Part shown: one piece after another, positions 16,413 to 25,060 of the stretch | Layout: the number at the start of each line of letters is the position of its first letter | Numbering within the stretch: the first letter of the stretch is position 1 | From: Lachnospiraceae bacterium UBA7054 | GTDB taxonomy: Bacteria; Bacillota; Clostridia; Lachnospirales; Lachnospiraceae | DNA length: 64,000 bases | Assembly: GCA_002492725.1 (NCBI GenBank) | Contig: DLAF01000037.1 | Location: 30,520 to 94,519, forward strand | Reading direction: 5' to 3' | The notes under the pieces: generated by a model | The model's database searches: none | Seen by the model: only the letters and a program-made list of their open reading frames with translations | Told to the model about the DNA's origin: nothing | Position numbers and translations under genes: made by a program

Positions 16413-17657
16413 CTATTCTGCCGTCTGCTCAGATGCGTCCTCCTGCGGTGTCTGTACAATGCGGGACGGACGCCTTTTTACGGCAGCCTCCTCAAGCTGC
16501 AATCCGGCAGTTAAGACCCATTTTTCCTCATTCTTTTTTATTGTAACATTTTTTTTCGCAATTTGAACCCCCTTTTCTTCTAAAGTTTCGATAATTTTAT
16601 CCCATCGCGCCTGCAGCAGCACTTTCATCTCATCATCCGTATGTTTTTTGATAGCAATCTCATACTCCTGTACCGTCCTTTTCCCATAGTATAAGGGCAG
16701 ATAAAGGTGATCCAGGAGTTTGACCTGACTTTTCTCCTCGCTGATATCATAGTAGTCATACGGGATTCCCGGAAAGCGGAAAGTCAGCGCCTTCTCCCCG
16801 ACTCCAAAGACGGGGATCCCTATGGTTTCTCCCGTATAAATTTTTTCCTCATAGGCAACCGCTTCTTCCAGAGTAATATTTTTTCCATAACGCAGGATAA
16901 TATCGGCATCTGCCTCCACAAACTGATATTTGCGGACGGTGGTATCCTCGTTATAAACAGGGATTGCACCGCTCACCAGCACATCACCGGCTTTCACGCT
17001 CTGTCCCTGCGCCACTAGCGGAACCCCCTTTCTGGTGATAATATAAGTCACTACACCGTCCCGCGTTGCCGTAAGATCCATTCCCTGACTGCTCTCTTTT
17101 TGCTCTTCGGCCTCATAGACAGGCATATCGTTCTCCTTGATGCGTATGAGCAGAGTGGTTCCTTTAAGCTGGGCCGACGTCCATGTGATCAGATCATAGT
17201 CCTCCCGCAGTGCCTGTTCCAACGATTCAATCTGTAAGTCGCTCTTTTTCATAGCGGTATGGATTCCCCGCTCCTCCAGATAATCGAGCAGCACATCCTC
17301 CGTCAGGGACAAATTGCCCTCGATTCTGATATCCCAGATAAAACGGGAAGTCAGACACCAGAACAGGATACAGCAGACAAGCCCTGCTACAAAGATCTTT
17401 CTGGCTAACATTTTTGACATAAAAAAAGGTACCCCGTACCGATGCAGGACCTTCACCCGTGTACCCGTTTTTTTTAAGAGCGGCTTCAGGGCAAAAAACC
17501 CCTCTATGCTGATATGCATGGTATGATAATCTCCGTGATCCTCAATTTCCCACACCAGAATATCGTGGTTGCCGCAGAGGTTTAAGAGACGTTCCACGGA
17601 ATAGCCCCACACTTTTATGGTCACATAGCCTCTGATATACTGGATCCAATGAAGCAT
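16413..17657 (-). CDS. yqfD: Sporulation protein YqfD
   Basis: A 414-residue protein of the YqfD/stage IV-like sporulation family. A cytoplasmic N-terminal part (MLHWIQYIRGYVTIKVWG, then HTMHISIEGFFALKP) is followed by one membrane helix near residue 85-105 (FVAGLVCCILFWCL) and a long outer region containing RIKENDMPVYE and TRKGVPLVAQGQSVKAGDVLV. B. subtilis yqfC and yqfD belong to the sigma-E regulon. The ATG at 17657 has GAGGGGATTTT upstream and lies 19 bases after the yqfC stop. An upstream in-frame ATG overlaps yqfC and is less likely. Confidence 0.93.
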   Translation of the reverse strand: MLHWIQYIRGYVTIKVWGYSVERLLNLCGNHDILVWEIEDHGDYHTMHISIEGFFALKPLLKKTGTRVKVLHRYGVPFFMSKMLARKIFVAGLVCCILFWCLTSRFIWDIRIEGNLSLTEDVLLDYLEERGIHTAMKKSDLQIESLEQALREDYDLITWTSAQLKGTTLLIRIKENDMPVYEAEEQKESSQGMDLTATRDGVVTYIITRKGVPLVAQGQSVKAGDVLVSGAIPVYNEDTTVRKYQFVEADADIILRYGKNITLEEAVAYEEKIYTGETIGIPVFGVGEKALTFRFPGIPYDYYDISEEKSQVKLLDHLYLPLYYGKRTVQEYEIAIKKHTDDEMKVLLQARWDKIIETLEEKGVQIAKKNVTIKKNEEKWVLTAGLQLEEAAVKRRPSRIVQTPQEDASEQTAE

Positions 17658-17676
17658 AAAATCCCCTCTGCACGCT

Positions 17677-17964
17677 CTAAAGATAGCGGAGCGCATCAAT
17701 CCTTCCGCTGATTTTCATGTCTTCATTGGTGTAGTAGTCGATGGAGAGATTCTTTCCCTCAAAACAGATCCTTGCATTTTTCCCCTGCAGGACGATGGAC
17801 TCTGTCGTATATTCCAGGATCCCCTTATAATTTTCCACAAGGGCTTCCCGATTTCCCGTGACGGTAACAATGGCAGCCCCAAGCATGGTGTCCTTTGGGA
17901 GCTTTAGGGATTCCACGATCAGTTCCTTTGACCGTATAAAAGGGCGTTTCGCTTCTCTTCTCAT
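17677..17964 (-). CDS. yqfC: Sporulation protein YqfC
   Basis: A small 95-residue protein of the YqfC family, shown by LPKDTMLGAAIVTVTGNREALVENYKGILEYT and the C-terminal ISGRIDALRYL, and by its position just upstream of yqfD as in B. subtilis and most spore formers. No clear Shine-Dalgarno is seen before the ATG at 17964, so translation may depend on the upstream rlmH. Confidence 0.92.
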   Translation of the reverse strand: MRREAKRPFIRSKELIVESLKLPKDTMLGAAIVTVTGNREALVENYKGILEYTTESIVLQGKNARICFEGKNLSIDYYTNEDMKISGRIDALRYL

Positions 17965-17988
17965 AGTAAACGATATGCAGGCAGGCCG

Positions 17989-18468
17989 CTATTTATGATA
18001 GGGTTCCCTCTGGATAATACGGAAGGCCCTGTAGATCTGCTCCAACAAAACAACCCGCATCAACTGGTGCGGGAAGGTCATTTTCGAAAAACTGACCGCA
18101 AGGTCAGCACGCTTCTTGATAGAGTTATGTAAACCAAGCGAACCGCCGATTACGAAGACAATGTGACTTTGCCCGCACAGTCCCAGATCCGCAATCTTTT
18201 GTGCGAACGCTTCCGAAGTATAGCTTTGGCCCTCGATTTCCAGTGTGATGACATAAGCGCCCTCGGGCAGCAGTCTTTCGAGCCGCCCTCCCTCTTTTTT
18301 GAGGATATTCTCCCTTTCCGTATCGGAGATCCTGTCAGGCGTACGCTCATCGTCCACTTCCCTAATCTCCAGGCTGCAATAGCGGGAAAGGCGTTTTTGA
18401 TATTCCAAAAGCGCCTCCCGATAGAAACTCTCTTTTATTTTACCGACTGTGAGTACCGTTATCTTCAT
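17989..18468 (-). CDS. rlmH: 23S rRNA pseudouridine-1915 N3-methyltransferase
   Basis: Methylates pseudouridine 1915 in helix 69 of 23S rRNA using SAM. 159 residues, the usual size. It starts MKITVLTVGKIKE, has the knotted SPOUT core FVIGGSLGLHNSI and ends QREPYHK as expected for RlmH. The ATG at 18468 with AGGAATTGT upstream lies inside the 3' end of the upstream gene (29-base overlap), so translation is coupled. Confidence 0.96.
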   Translation of the reverse strand: MKITVLTVGKIKESFYREALLEYQKRLSRYCSLEIREVDDERTPDRISDTERENILKKEGGRLERLLPEGAYVITLEIEGQSYTSEAFAQKIADLGLCGQSHIVFVIGGSLGLHNSIKKRADLAVSFSKMTFPHQLMRVVLLEQIYRAFRIIQREPYHK

Positions 18469-18946
18469 ACAATTCCTGATAGTAATCGTCCACAAAAGCT
18501 TCCACAAAAGCTTCGTCCAGATTCATAAACTTATCCACGATCATTGCTTTTATTTTTTCCGTGCGCCGATAATACTTTTCCTCGGCGGAAAGCGCATCTA
18601 TAGCCTCATCTTCCGAGACAAGCAGACTGTCAATGGCGGCGGCAGAAAGGTTCTCCGTACACCATCTGACAATCTCTGTCTTTAAGGAAGATTCCGATTT
18701 TGCCTTAACCATAAAACGCCTGGAATCCCGCAGAGAGACAAAGCCAAATACAAGAAAAAGGAGGAACATGGCGCCCATCACGCCGCAGACCAGATAACGG
18801 CTGATTCCGCCGCCTCGATAAAGAGGAATCACATCGCAAAAGACCAGTATATCCGCGATAAAACCAATTCCTCCGACTCCTAAAAGCGTGTAGGCAGACG
18901 AACGGTTGTCCTCCGCTTTTGCTGCGCTGCTTTGATAACCGGGCAT
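18440..18946 (-). CDS. Small membrane protein, unknown function
   Basis: I do not recognise a family. 168 residues: two adjacent membrane helices (about 24-42 and 52-76, with IPLYRGGGISRY between them), then a charged helical cytoplasmic part rich in Glu and Lys ending near FVEAFVDDYYQELYED. The ATG at 18946 sits 8 bases after GGAGG; a GTG two codons upstream is too close to the ribosome site. It is the first gene of the rlmH-yqfC-yqfD-phoH-ybeY unit and has a good promoter. Confidence 0.75.
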   Translation of the reverse strand: MPGYQSSAAKAEDNRSSAYTLLGVGGIGFIADILVFCDVIPLYRGGGISRYLVCGVMGAMFLLFLVFGFVSLRDSRRFMVKAKSESSLKTEIVRWCTENLSAAAIDSLLVSEDEAIDALSAEEKYYRRTEKIKAMIVDKFMNLDEAFVEAFVDDYYQELYEDNGTHSR

Positions 18947-18987
18947 ATGCACACCCTCCTTTATCTGACGTATGATCTCACGCTTTT

Positions 18988-19016
18988 ATTGTATCTTCAT
19001 TACACCTAAATTGCAA
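18988..19016 (-). promoter_or_regulatory. Promoter of the rlmH-yqfCD-phoH-ybeY operon
   Basis: Minus strand TTGCAA (19011-19016), 17-base spacer, TACAAT (18988-18993). The -35 box touches the stop codon of the upstream MORN gene. Confidence 0.65.
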
Positions 19017-20132
19017 CTATTTTAGCAGCTCCCGAATCCCTTGTTTCCGATTCTCCGACTTGTCAATGTCAAGGCACCAGTCATGGTCGTCCTTATTGCG
19101 CCAGACTGCACACTCTCCAATGGCGCTTATATCCCGCCACAGGGTAAATATCCCGTTTTTGGCAATGCCATCCCATTCTCTGACCGTACCGGTATCATCC
19201 ACGGTATTGGCAAATAATTCTCCGTCATAGAGACCGTTTGTAAAATTTCCGACTACATTTTGCAGTATCTGCTTTTTTGAATCACCAATTTGGGAAATAT
19301 CCACTTCATAATGCTCTGCGCCCTCACCGTTTGGCAGGTCGTCTTCCCACTCGCCGGCATAACTGTGAGACACATAGACTCCCATGGCATTCTGCTTATT
19401 CTTCTGGCCGATATAGAAGCGAAACCATGTGCCCTTGCCGCTCTTTTTTCCATGGCTCCACTCCCCAAAGTAATAGCTGTTTCGCTCATAGATTGCAAGC
19501 CCTGTGCCGTGAGGGGCGCCGTCGCTGTCTACATCTCCCTGATAATAGTATTCTCCGGTGCCTAAAAGCCCTCTGGAAAGCTTTACATAGCGTTTTAAGT
19601 GCGCAAGATCCCAGATAGCGTCCTGGTTGTTGGCTTCAAAGTGCGGATAGGCCTCCTTTAAGATAAACTCCTTGGTGTAGGCCTCATCACTCTCATCCTC
19701 GATATCCACCACCGTCGCCTTCAGCTCCTCCGTTTCGGAAACCGGTTCCTCCTCTTCCACAGCAGCTTCTGCGACAGGTTCCTTTGTGAGGGCCGTCTGT
19801 ACGGAATCCTCCTTTTCGGAAACAGCTCCTTCTTTTTCCTTGGATGAAATATCTCCGTCCTGAATCGTCTGCTGCTCCAATTCCTGCTGCATCTTCGCGT
19901 AATCCGTTATGGTCTGCTGAAGATCCTTATTTGCCGCATCCTCCTTTTTGCCGCGCAAAAAAACAGCTCCCAATAGAATCAGAATGCAGACGAGAAGAAC
20001 CGCTATGATCCCCAGAAGGAACTTTGTCGTGACAGCGCTCTGCAAAAAGGAGCCATCCCCTCCCTTGCCATCGCTCTGTTCCTTTTCATTATCCATTTCC
20101 TTTTCAAACTCATCTAACTTCATGGAATCCAC
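19017..20132 (-). CDS. Membrane-anchored MORN-repeat protein
   Basis: 371 residues. A short acidic cytoplasmic N-terminus is followed by one membrane helix (about residues 37-60), a long Glu-rich linker (about 65-150) and a C-terminal region with MORN-type repeats: GEYYYQGDVDSDGAPHGTG, YYFGEWSHGKKSGKGTW and YAGEWEDDLPNGEG. The predicted topology puts the MORN domain outside the cell. Bacterial MORN proteins are poorly understood and I assign no function. The start is either GTG 20132 or ATG 20123; the ribosome site AAAGG suits neither perfectly. Confidence 0.75.
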   Translation of the reverse strand: MDSMKLDEFEKEMDNEKEQSDGKGGDGSFLQSAVTTKFLLGIIAVLLVCILILLGAVFLRGKKEDAANKDLQQTITDYAKMQQELEQQTIQDGDISSKEKEGAVSEKEDSVQTALTKEPVAEAAVEEEEPVSETEELKATVVDIEDESDEAYTKEFILKEAYPHFEANNQDAIWDLAHLKRYVKLSRGLLGTGEYYYQGDVDSDGAPHGTGLAIYERNSYYFGEWSHGKKSGKGTWFRFYIGQKNKQNAMGVYVSHSYAGEWEDDLPNGEGAEHYEVDISQIGDSKKQILQNVVGNFTNGLYDGELFANTVDDTGTVREWDGIAKNGIFTLWRDISAIGECAVWRNKDDHDWCLDIDKSENRKQGIRELLK

Positions 20133-20155
20133 ATACCTTTCTCTTACTTTCTGCC

Positions 20156-20164
20156 ATTATATCA
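20156..20164 (-). promoter_or_regulatory. Extended -10 promoter of the MORN gene
   Basis: Minus strand TGATATAAT is a perfect extended -10 element about 24 bases upstream of the start. The -35 region is poor. Confidence 0.5.
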
Positions 20165-20230
20165 GGCATTTGTGAAGATTGTACGCATTCTTTATTAAGA
20201 ATTTCTTATTAAAATCGGTTTAAATGAAAA

Positions 20231-20255
20231 CTGCCCGCCGATTCTCGACAGGCAG
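20231..20255 (-). terminator. Terminator of nfnAB
   Basis: On the minus strand CTGCCTGTCG and CGGCGGGCAG pair over 10 bp, including two G-U pairs, with a 5-base loop; TTTTC follows. It begins 7 bases after the nfnB stop. Confidence 0.7.
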
Positions 20256-20261
20256 AATTTT

Positions 20262-21653
20262 TTATTTTTCGGTAAGATATCGGTCAATCCCCTTTGCTGC
20301 CGCTTTACCGGCGCCCATGGCCAGAATCACGGTAGCCGCGCCCGTCACCGCGTCGCCGCCGGCAAAGACGCCCTCCTTTGTGGTCGCGCCGAAATCCTCC
20401 TCGGCCACGATACACTTATATTTATTGACCTCCAGTCCTTTTGTGGTGGAAGAGATCAACGGATTCGGGGAAGTACCAAGCGACATGATCACAGTGTCCA
20501 CTTCCATCGTAAATTCAGATCCTTCAATCACGACCGGACGACGTCTGCCGGAAGCATCCGGCTCGCCCAATTCCATGCGCACACACTTAATGCCCGATAC
20601 CCAGCCGTTTTCGTCCGCCAGAATCTCCGTAGGATTGGTCAAAAGGTCAAAGATGATCCCTTCCTCCTTTGCGTGATGTACTTCCTCCACACGGGCGGGA
20701 AGCTCCTCCTCACTCCTGCGGTAGACGATGTGTACTTCCGCTCCCAGACGAAGTGCCGTTCTCGCCGCATCCATAGCCACGTTTCCGCCGCCGACCACAG
20801 CCACTTTCTTTCCACGCATGATCGGTGTATTGGAGTTTTCGTCAAAGGCCTTCATCAGGTTGCTTCTGGTCAGATATTCGTTCGCGGAAAAGACACCGAG
20901 TGCCTGCTCCCCGGGAATACCCATAAATTTCGGAAGCCCTGCGCCTGAGCCGATGAACACGGCATCAAATCCTTCCTCCTCCATCAATTCATCTATGGTG
21001 ACGGATTTGCCAATCACCACGTTGGTCTCAATCTTGACGCCGAGACTTTTTACATTCTCAATCTCTTTGGCAACAACTGCTTCTTTAGGCAGACGAAACT
21101 CGGGGATGCCATAGACGAGCACACCGCCCGGCTCATGCAGAGCCTCGAAAATTGTCACTTCGTAACCCATCTTCGCCAAATCGCCTGCGCAGGTCAGTCC
21201 TGCGGGGCCGGAACCGATAACGGCTACCTTCTTTCCTTTTTTCTCCTTCGCGCCTTCGGGCTTTATGTCGTTCTCTCTGGCCCAATCCGCAACAAAACGC
21301 TCCAGCTTACCGATAGAAATCGGTTCACCCTTGATACCGCGGATACACTTGCCCTCACACTGGCTCTCCTGCGGGCAGACACGGCCGCAGACTGCAGGGA
21401 GCGCAGATGACTCGCTGATGACCTGATAGGCCGCTGCGATATCTCCTTCCTTCACCTTCTCAATAAAACCGGGAATATTGATTGCCACGGGACAGCCCTT
21501 GATACACTGCGCATTCTTGCAGTTGATGCAGCGGGTTGCCTCACACATGGCTTCTTCTTTATCATAACCGAGACAAACCTCTTCGAAGTTTGCCGCGCGC
21601 CGTTTCGCGTCCTGTTCTCTGACGGGAACTTTTTTCAATACATCTGTCGTCAT
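20262..21653 (-). CDS. nfnB: NADH-dependent ferredoxin:NADP+ oxidoreductase, subunit B
   Basis: 463 residues, related to the small subunit of glutamate synthase. The N-terminus has two 4Fe-4S binding sets: CINCKNAQCIKGCP and CGRVCPQESQCEGKC. Then come the FAD motif VAVIGSGPAGLTCAGDLAKMG (about residue 145) and the NADPH motif VAVVGGGNVAMDAARTALRLG (about 285). It would be labelled GltA-type glutamate synthase subunit, but no large subunit is present and the partner upstream is the Nfn alpha subunit. I therefore infer the electron-bifurcating transhydrogenase NfnAB, which couples ferredoxin, NADH and NADPH pools in anaerobes. 19 bases separate it from nfnA; AGGAGG precedes the start. Confidence 0.87.
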   Translation of the reverse strand: MTTDVLKKVPVREQDAKRRAANFEEVCLGYDKEEAMCEATRCINCKNAQCIKGCPVAINIPGFIEKVKEGDIAAAYQVISESSALPAVCGRVCPQESQCEGKCIRGIKGEPISIGKLERFVADWARENDIKPEGAKEKKGKKVAVIGSGPAGLTCAGDLAKMGYEVTIFEALHEPGGVLVYGIPEFRLPKEAVVAKEIENVKSLGVKIETNVVIGKSVTIDELMEEEGFDAVFIGSGAGLPKFMGIPGEQALGVFSANEYLTRSNLMKAFDENSNTPIMRGKKVAVVGGGNVAMDAARTALRLGAEVHIVYRRSEEELPARVEEVHHAKEEGIIFDLLTNPTEILADENGWVSGIKCVRMELGEPDASGRRRPVVIEGSEFTMEVDTVIMSLGTSPNPLISSTTKGLEVNKYKCIVAEEDFGATTKEGVFAGGDAVTGAATVILAMGAGKAAAKGIDRYLTEK

Positions 21654-21672
21654 AGTTACCTTTATCCTCCTC

Positions 21673-22557
21673 TTATGATGCGCAGTTGCCGCAGCCGCCG
21701 TGGTGGGTATCGCCCTCCTTGGCCCTTAAGAAGTCCCTGCCCTCTTTTGTCTTATACATCTGCTGGCGCTTCATGGCCTGATCAAAATCTACCTTATGGC
21801 CGTCAAACTCCGGTCCGTCCACGCAGGCAAACTTCACCTCACCATCCACCGTCAGGCGACAGGCACCGCACATCCCCGTGCCGTCTACCATGATGGGATT
21901 CATGCTGACGACAGTGGGCAGATCATATTTTTTGGTCGTCAGACAGACAAATTTCATCATGATCATCGGACCGATGGCAACGCAGAGATCATACTGCTTT
22001 CCTTCGCTCTCGATCAAATCCTCGATCACCTTCGTCACCATGCCGCTCCTGCCGTAGGAGCCGTCGTCGGTGGTCACATAGAGATTGCCTGCCACCGCCC
22101 CCATCTCCTTCTCCATGATGAGCAGATCCTTCGTCTTTGCACCCACGATCACGTCCGCAGCGATTCCCTGCTCATGCAGCCATTTTACCTGCGGATAAAC
22201 CGGCGCCGTGCCAAGTCCCCCCGCCACAAAAAGGATCCGTTTCTTTTTCAGGGCTTCCTTCTCCTCGTGGATCAACTCGGAAGGGCAGCCCAATGGCCCC
22301 ACAAAATCATGAAAGGCATCGCCCGTCTTTAAATGGCGCATCAGCTCCGTAGCTGCACCCACCACCTGAAAAACGATGGTAACAGTGCCTTTTTCCCTGT
22401 CATAATCACAGATGGTCAAAGGGATCCGCTCGCCGGCCTCATCCATCCTGACAATCACGAACTGACCGGGTTCACAGGCCTTTGCCACCCGTTTTGCCTC
22501 CACATCCATGAGATAAATATTCTCTGCAAGTTTTTCTGCTTTGGTAATCCTATACAT
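21673..22557 (-). CDS. nfnA: NADH-dependent ferredoxin:NADP+ oxidoreductase, subunit A
   Basis: 294 residues of the ferredoxin-NADP reductase/dihydroorotate dehydrogenase PyrK-like family: a flavin-binding barrel (GQFVIVRMDEAGERIPLTI), the NAD site FVAGGLGTAPVYPQ and a C-terminal 2Fe-2S region with MCGACRLTVDGEVKFACVDG. A Cys-rich tail, THHGGCGNCAS, is unusual. Relatives act with PyrD or in Nfn; the adjacent nfnB supports Nfn. The start has GAGGAGGAGTAAG and a strong promoter upstream. Confidence 0.88.
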   Translation of the reverse strand: MYRITKAEKLAENIYLMDVEAKRVAKACEPGQFVIVRMDEAGERIPLTICDYDREKGTVTIVFQVVGAATELMRHLKTGDAFHDFVGPLGCPSELIHEEKEALKKKRILFVAGGLGTAPVYPQVKWLHEQGIAADVIVGAKTKDLLIMEKEMGAVAGNLYVTTDDGSYGRSGMVTKVIEDLIESEGKQYDLCVAIGPMIMMKFVCLTTKKYDLPTVVSMNPIMVDGTGMCGACRLTVDGEVKFACVDGPEFDGHKVDFDQAMKRQQMYKTKEGRDFLRAKEGDTHHGGCGNCAS

Positions 22558-22582
22558 CTTACTCCTCCTCTCGAACTATTCC

Positions 22583-22611
22583 ATAATAGCGAAAGTTCCC
22601 TGCTTTTGCAA
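22583..22611 (-). promoter_or_regulatory. Promoter of nfnAB
   Basis: Minus strand TTGCAA (22606-22611), 17-base spacer, TATTAT (22583-22588), ending 25 bases before the nfnA start. Confidence 0.65.
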
Positions 22612-22671
22612 GTACAAATATATTCCACGGTTTTCCTTCCATACTTTCGCACATAGCTACAATGCCGCAGA

Positions 22672-24147
22672 TCAGATTGGATTCGCAACGAATGCCCCCG
22701 CCTCGTCATAGCCAAGCTGTGCTGTCTCTCCGGTGTATGCCTGCACCAGAAATACTTTATCCGTACGGCTGGGCATCCCGGCCCCGTCGTCGTAATACTC
22801 ATTGATGGTATAATAATCCTGATCTTCCCCTATCCTGACAACGGAGCTGAACTGATAGCTCAGGTTCCCACTCTGGCGAGGGTTTTTGCCGCTTGCATCC
22901 TCGAGATACCCGGTCTCCACCAATCGATTGACCAGATTGGTCACAGCAGTCGACGGAAGGATGGCCCCCCGCAGTCTCAAAGTAAAGGTTCGGGTCGTCA
23001 CTTCACTGGAAATTCCTTCTTCACTGATATTGACAAACTTAAACAGCGTTTTTCCAAGCGGCATGGGTATCGGTCCCGTATAAGGAACACTGTCTGCCGT
23101 CGGTTCAGACTCATCTGTCGTGTAGAATGTCTTACATCCCGGAACCGGCTCCACGGCGATCATTGTTGCCTCTGTGTATTCACCACTGTAAAGCTCCACT
23201 TCCGGGGCGTTTGGCACAGTAAGATTGATCACATAAGTCTTGGTAACGACACCGCTCTCTATGCCGTAGTCATTGACAAAAAAGGCGCTGATCGTGTATT
23301 CTCCGGTCTCCAGAAAGAGAGGGGCTGTATAGACCTGACTGTTCCGATCAGGCTTTGAACCGTCCATCGTATAATAGATGGTGCCGGCCGTGTTGGAGCT
23401 CAGTTTCAGAGGGATCACCTCTGCGTAATTTCCCTCCACATAACTGAATTCCGGTTCCATTGCCAGATAGCTCTGAAAACGGTTCACCACACGCTCATTG
23501 TCACAGCTCTTTAATAGCTCATTGATTTGTGCATATTCTTCCTGATTGGCATAGATGGTAACAATCTTGCCATAGGCCTCCTCCACGTCTTCCGCGGAGT
23601 AAGGAACGCTTTGTCCGTTATCAACGATTCGCATAAGGGCTGAAAGCGCATAGGCATCCATCTGCTGCAAATAGTAATAATCCGCCTCCAGGAAGAGAAT
23701 CTCCGCCACCTCAGGATGATCCTTATGCGCGGTCTCCAGACAGGCAATGGCCTGCTGATAAGAGCCCTTGTCCGCATAAGCCCGCGCCCTGCTGATCTGA
23801 TAATCCACTGTATGAACATGGTAGGCGTAAAGAGCATAAGATACCAGGGCAACCACAAAAAGGATTACAAGACCCAAAATGATCTGCGGTCTCCAGCTCT
23901 TTATTGCTGCGAACGCCGCTTTCTCTTCCGAAATTTCCTCCATCGGATCCGTATCTTCCCGCGTCTTTTCTTTTTTCGTCTCTTCTCCCTGTATGGAGGC
24001 CAGAGCAGAGAGGGTTTCCGTTATGCTGTTTTCCATTTCCGATTCAATTTCCGGTTCGAAATCCGGAACGATCTGTATCTCTTCCCCACAATGATCACAG
24101 AGAAGGTGTCCGTCCGGCATTTCCTGTCCGCAATGAGGGCACTTCAT
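22672..24147 (-). CDS. Zinc-ribbon membrane protein with chitobiase-type C-terminal domains
   Basis: 491 residues. It starts with a zinc ribbon, MKCPHCGQEMPDGHLLCDHCG. A Glu-rich linker, one membrane helix (about residues 88-112, ILGLVILFVVALVSYALYAY) and a TPR-like helical part (about 115-245) follow. Then come two copies of a CHB_HEX_C/FN3-like domain: TIYYTMDGSKPDRNSQVYTA with a following TYVINL, and KTFYTTDESEPTADSVPYTG with a following TFTLRL. The last 100 residues are unassigned. The ribbon should be cytoplasmic and the rest extracellular. Function unknown. The ATG has GAGGAGCGGCCT and lies 33 bases after folD, so it is probably the last gene of the tepA-ftsK-fhs-folD unit. Confidence 0.8.
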   Translation of the reverse strand: MKCPHCGQEMPDGHLLCDHCGEEIQIVPDFEPEIESEMENSITETLSALASIQGEETKKEKTREDTDPMEEISEEKAAFAAIKSWRPQIILGLVILFVVALVSYALYAYHVHTVDYQISRARAYADKGSYQQAIACLETAHKDHPEVAEILFLEADYYYLQQMDAYALSALMRIVDNGQSVPYSAEDVEEAYGKIVTIYANQEEYAQINELLKSCDNERVVNRFQSYLAMEPEFSYVEGNYAEVIPLKLSSNTAGTIYYTMDGSKPDRNSQVYTAPLFLETGEYTISAFFVNDYGIESGVVTKTYVINLTVPNAPEVELYSGEYTEATMIAVEPVPGCKTFYTTDESEPTADSVPYTGPIPMPLGKTLFKFVNISEEGISSEVTTRTFTLRLRGAILPSTAVTNLVNRLVETGYLEDASGKNPRQSGNLSYQFSSVVRIGEDQDYYTINEYYDDGAGMPSRTDKVFLVQAYTGETAQLGYDEAGAFVANPI

Positions 24148-24180
24148 AGGCCGCTCCTCTCTAAATGACCGCTTCCGGTC

Positions 24181-25023
24181 TTACGTAAGTTCCAAAGAAC
24201 GAACGCAATTATACATAAGCATGGCAATGGTCATGGGACCGACGCCGCCCGGGACAGGCGTGATTGCACTGCTTACAGGCGCCACATCCTCAAAATCCAC
24301 ATCGCCGCAGAGCTTACCCGTCTCGTTACGATGGATTCCCACATCGATCACCACTGCCCCCTCTTTCACATACGCTCTCGTGATCATTTTCGGTTTCCCG
24401 ACTGCCACGACCAGGATATCGGCGCGTTTCGTCACTTCCTCCAGATTCTTTGTTCGGGAATGCGCTACCGTCACCGTACCGTTCTCTCTGAGCAGGAGGA
24501 TCGCCATGGGCTTTCCGACAATATTGCTCCTGCCGATCACCACGCACTCCTTCCCCGCAATCTCTACCCCCGAACGCTTCAAAAGCTCTATAACGCCTGC
24601 CGGCGTACAGGAGACAAAGCCCGGCTGGCCGATACAGAGTGCACCCACGCTCTGCGGATGAAACCCATCCACATCCTTCTTCGGATCAATGGCACGGATC
24701 ACCGCATCCTCATCGATATGCCGAGGCAGCGGGAGCTGTACCAGGATACCGTTTACCGCATCCTTCTGATTCAAATCCGCAATCAGGTCCAAAAGTGCCT
24801 CCTGCGTTGTTTCTTCCGGCAGTTCATAGGCAAGGGATTCGATTCCCACATAAGCGCAGGCCTTCTTTTTATTACCCACGTAAACGCTGGAAGCAGGGTC
24901 GGCTCCCACCTGGATCACAGCCAGGCACACGTTCTTTCCCTCTGCCTTTAAGGCCGCGACCTTTTCTTTCACCTCATCCTTTATCTGCGCCGAAATGGCT
25001 TTTCCGTCAATAATCTGCGGCAT
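24181..25023 (-). CDS. folD: Methylene-THF dehydrogenase / methenyl-THF cyclohydrolase
   Basis: Bifunctional enzyme interconverting 10-formyl-, methenyl- and methylene-THF, with NADP as the usual cofactor. 280 residues, normal. Signatures are VYVGNKKKACAYVGI with the catalytic Lys, VQLPLPRHID, IDPKKDVDGFHP, VIGRSNIVGKPMA and the C-terminal PVPGGVGPMTIAML. I use the ATG at 25023 (AAAGGATGTGGGAAA upstream); the eight residues encoded further upstream overlap that ribosome site. It pairs with fhs upstream, from which it is separated by 133 bp carrying two stem-loops. Confidence 0.97.
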   Translation of the reverse strand: MPQIIDGKAISAQIKDEVKEKVAALKAEGKNVCLAVIQVGADPASSVYVGNKKKACAYVGIESLAYELPEETTQEALLDLIADLNQKDAVNGILVQLPLPRHIDEDAVIRAIDPKKDVDGFHPQSVGALCIGQPGFVSCTPAGVIELLKRSGVEIAGKECVVIGRSNIVGKPMAILLLRENGTVTVAHSRTKNLEEVTKRADILVVAVGKPKMITRAYVKEGAVVIDVGIHRNETGKLCGDVDFEDVAPVSSAITPVPGGVGPMTIAMLMYNCVRSLELT

Positions 25024-25060
25024 TTTCCCACATCCTTTCTTTTTCATATCCCAAATTTAT

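Noticed and set aside
15367..16566. Plus-strand open frame of 399 codons
   Set aside because: Exactly antisense to phoH; composition typical of a reversed coding strand.
20262..22557. Glutamate synthase
   Set aside because: The large (GltB) subunit is absent and the adjacent partner is the Nfn alpha-type flavoprotein.
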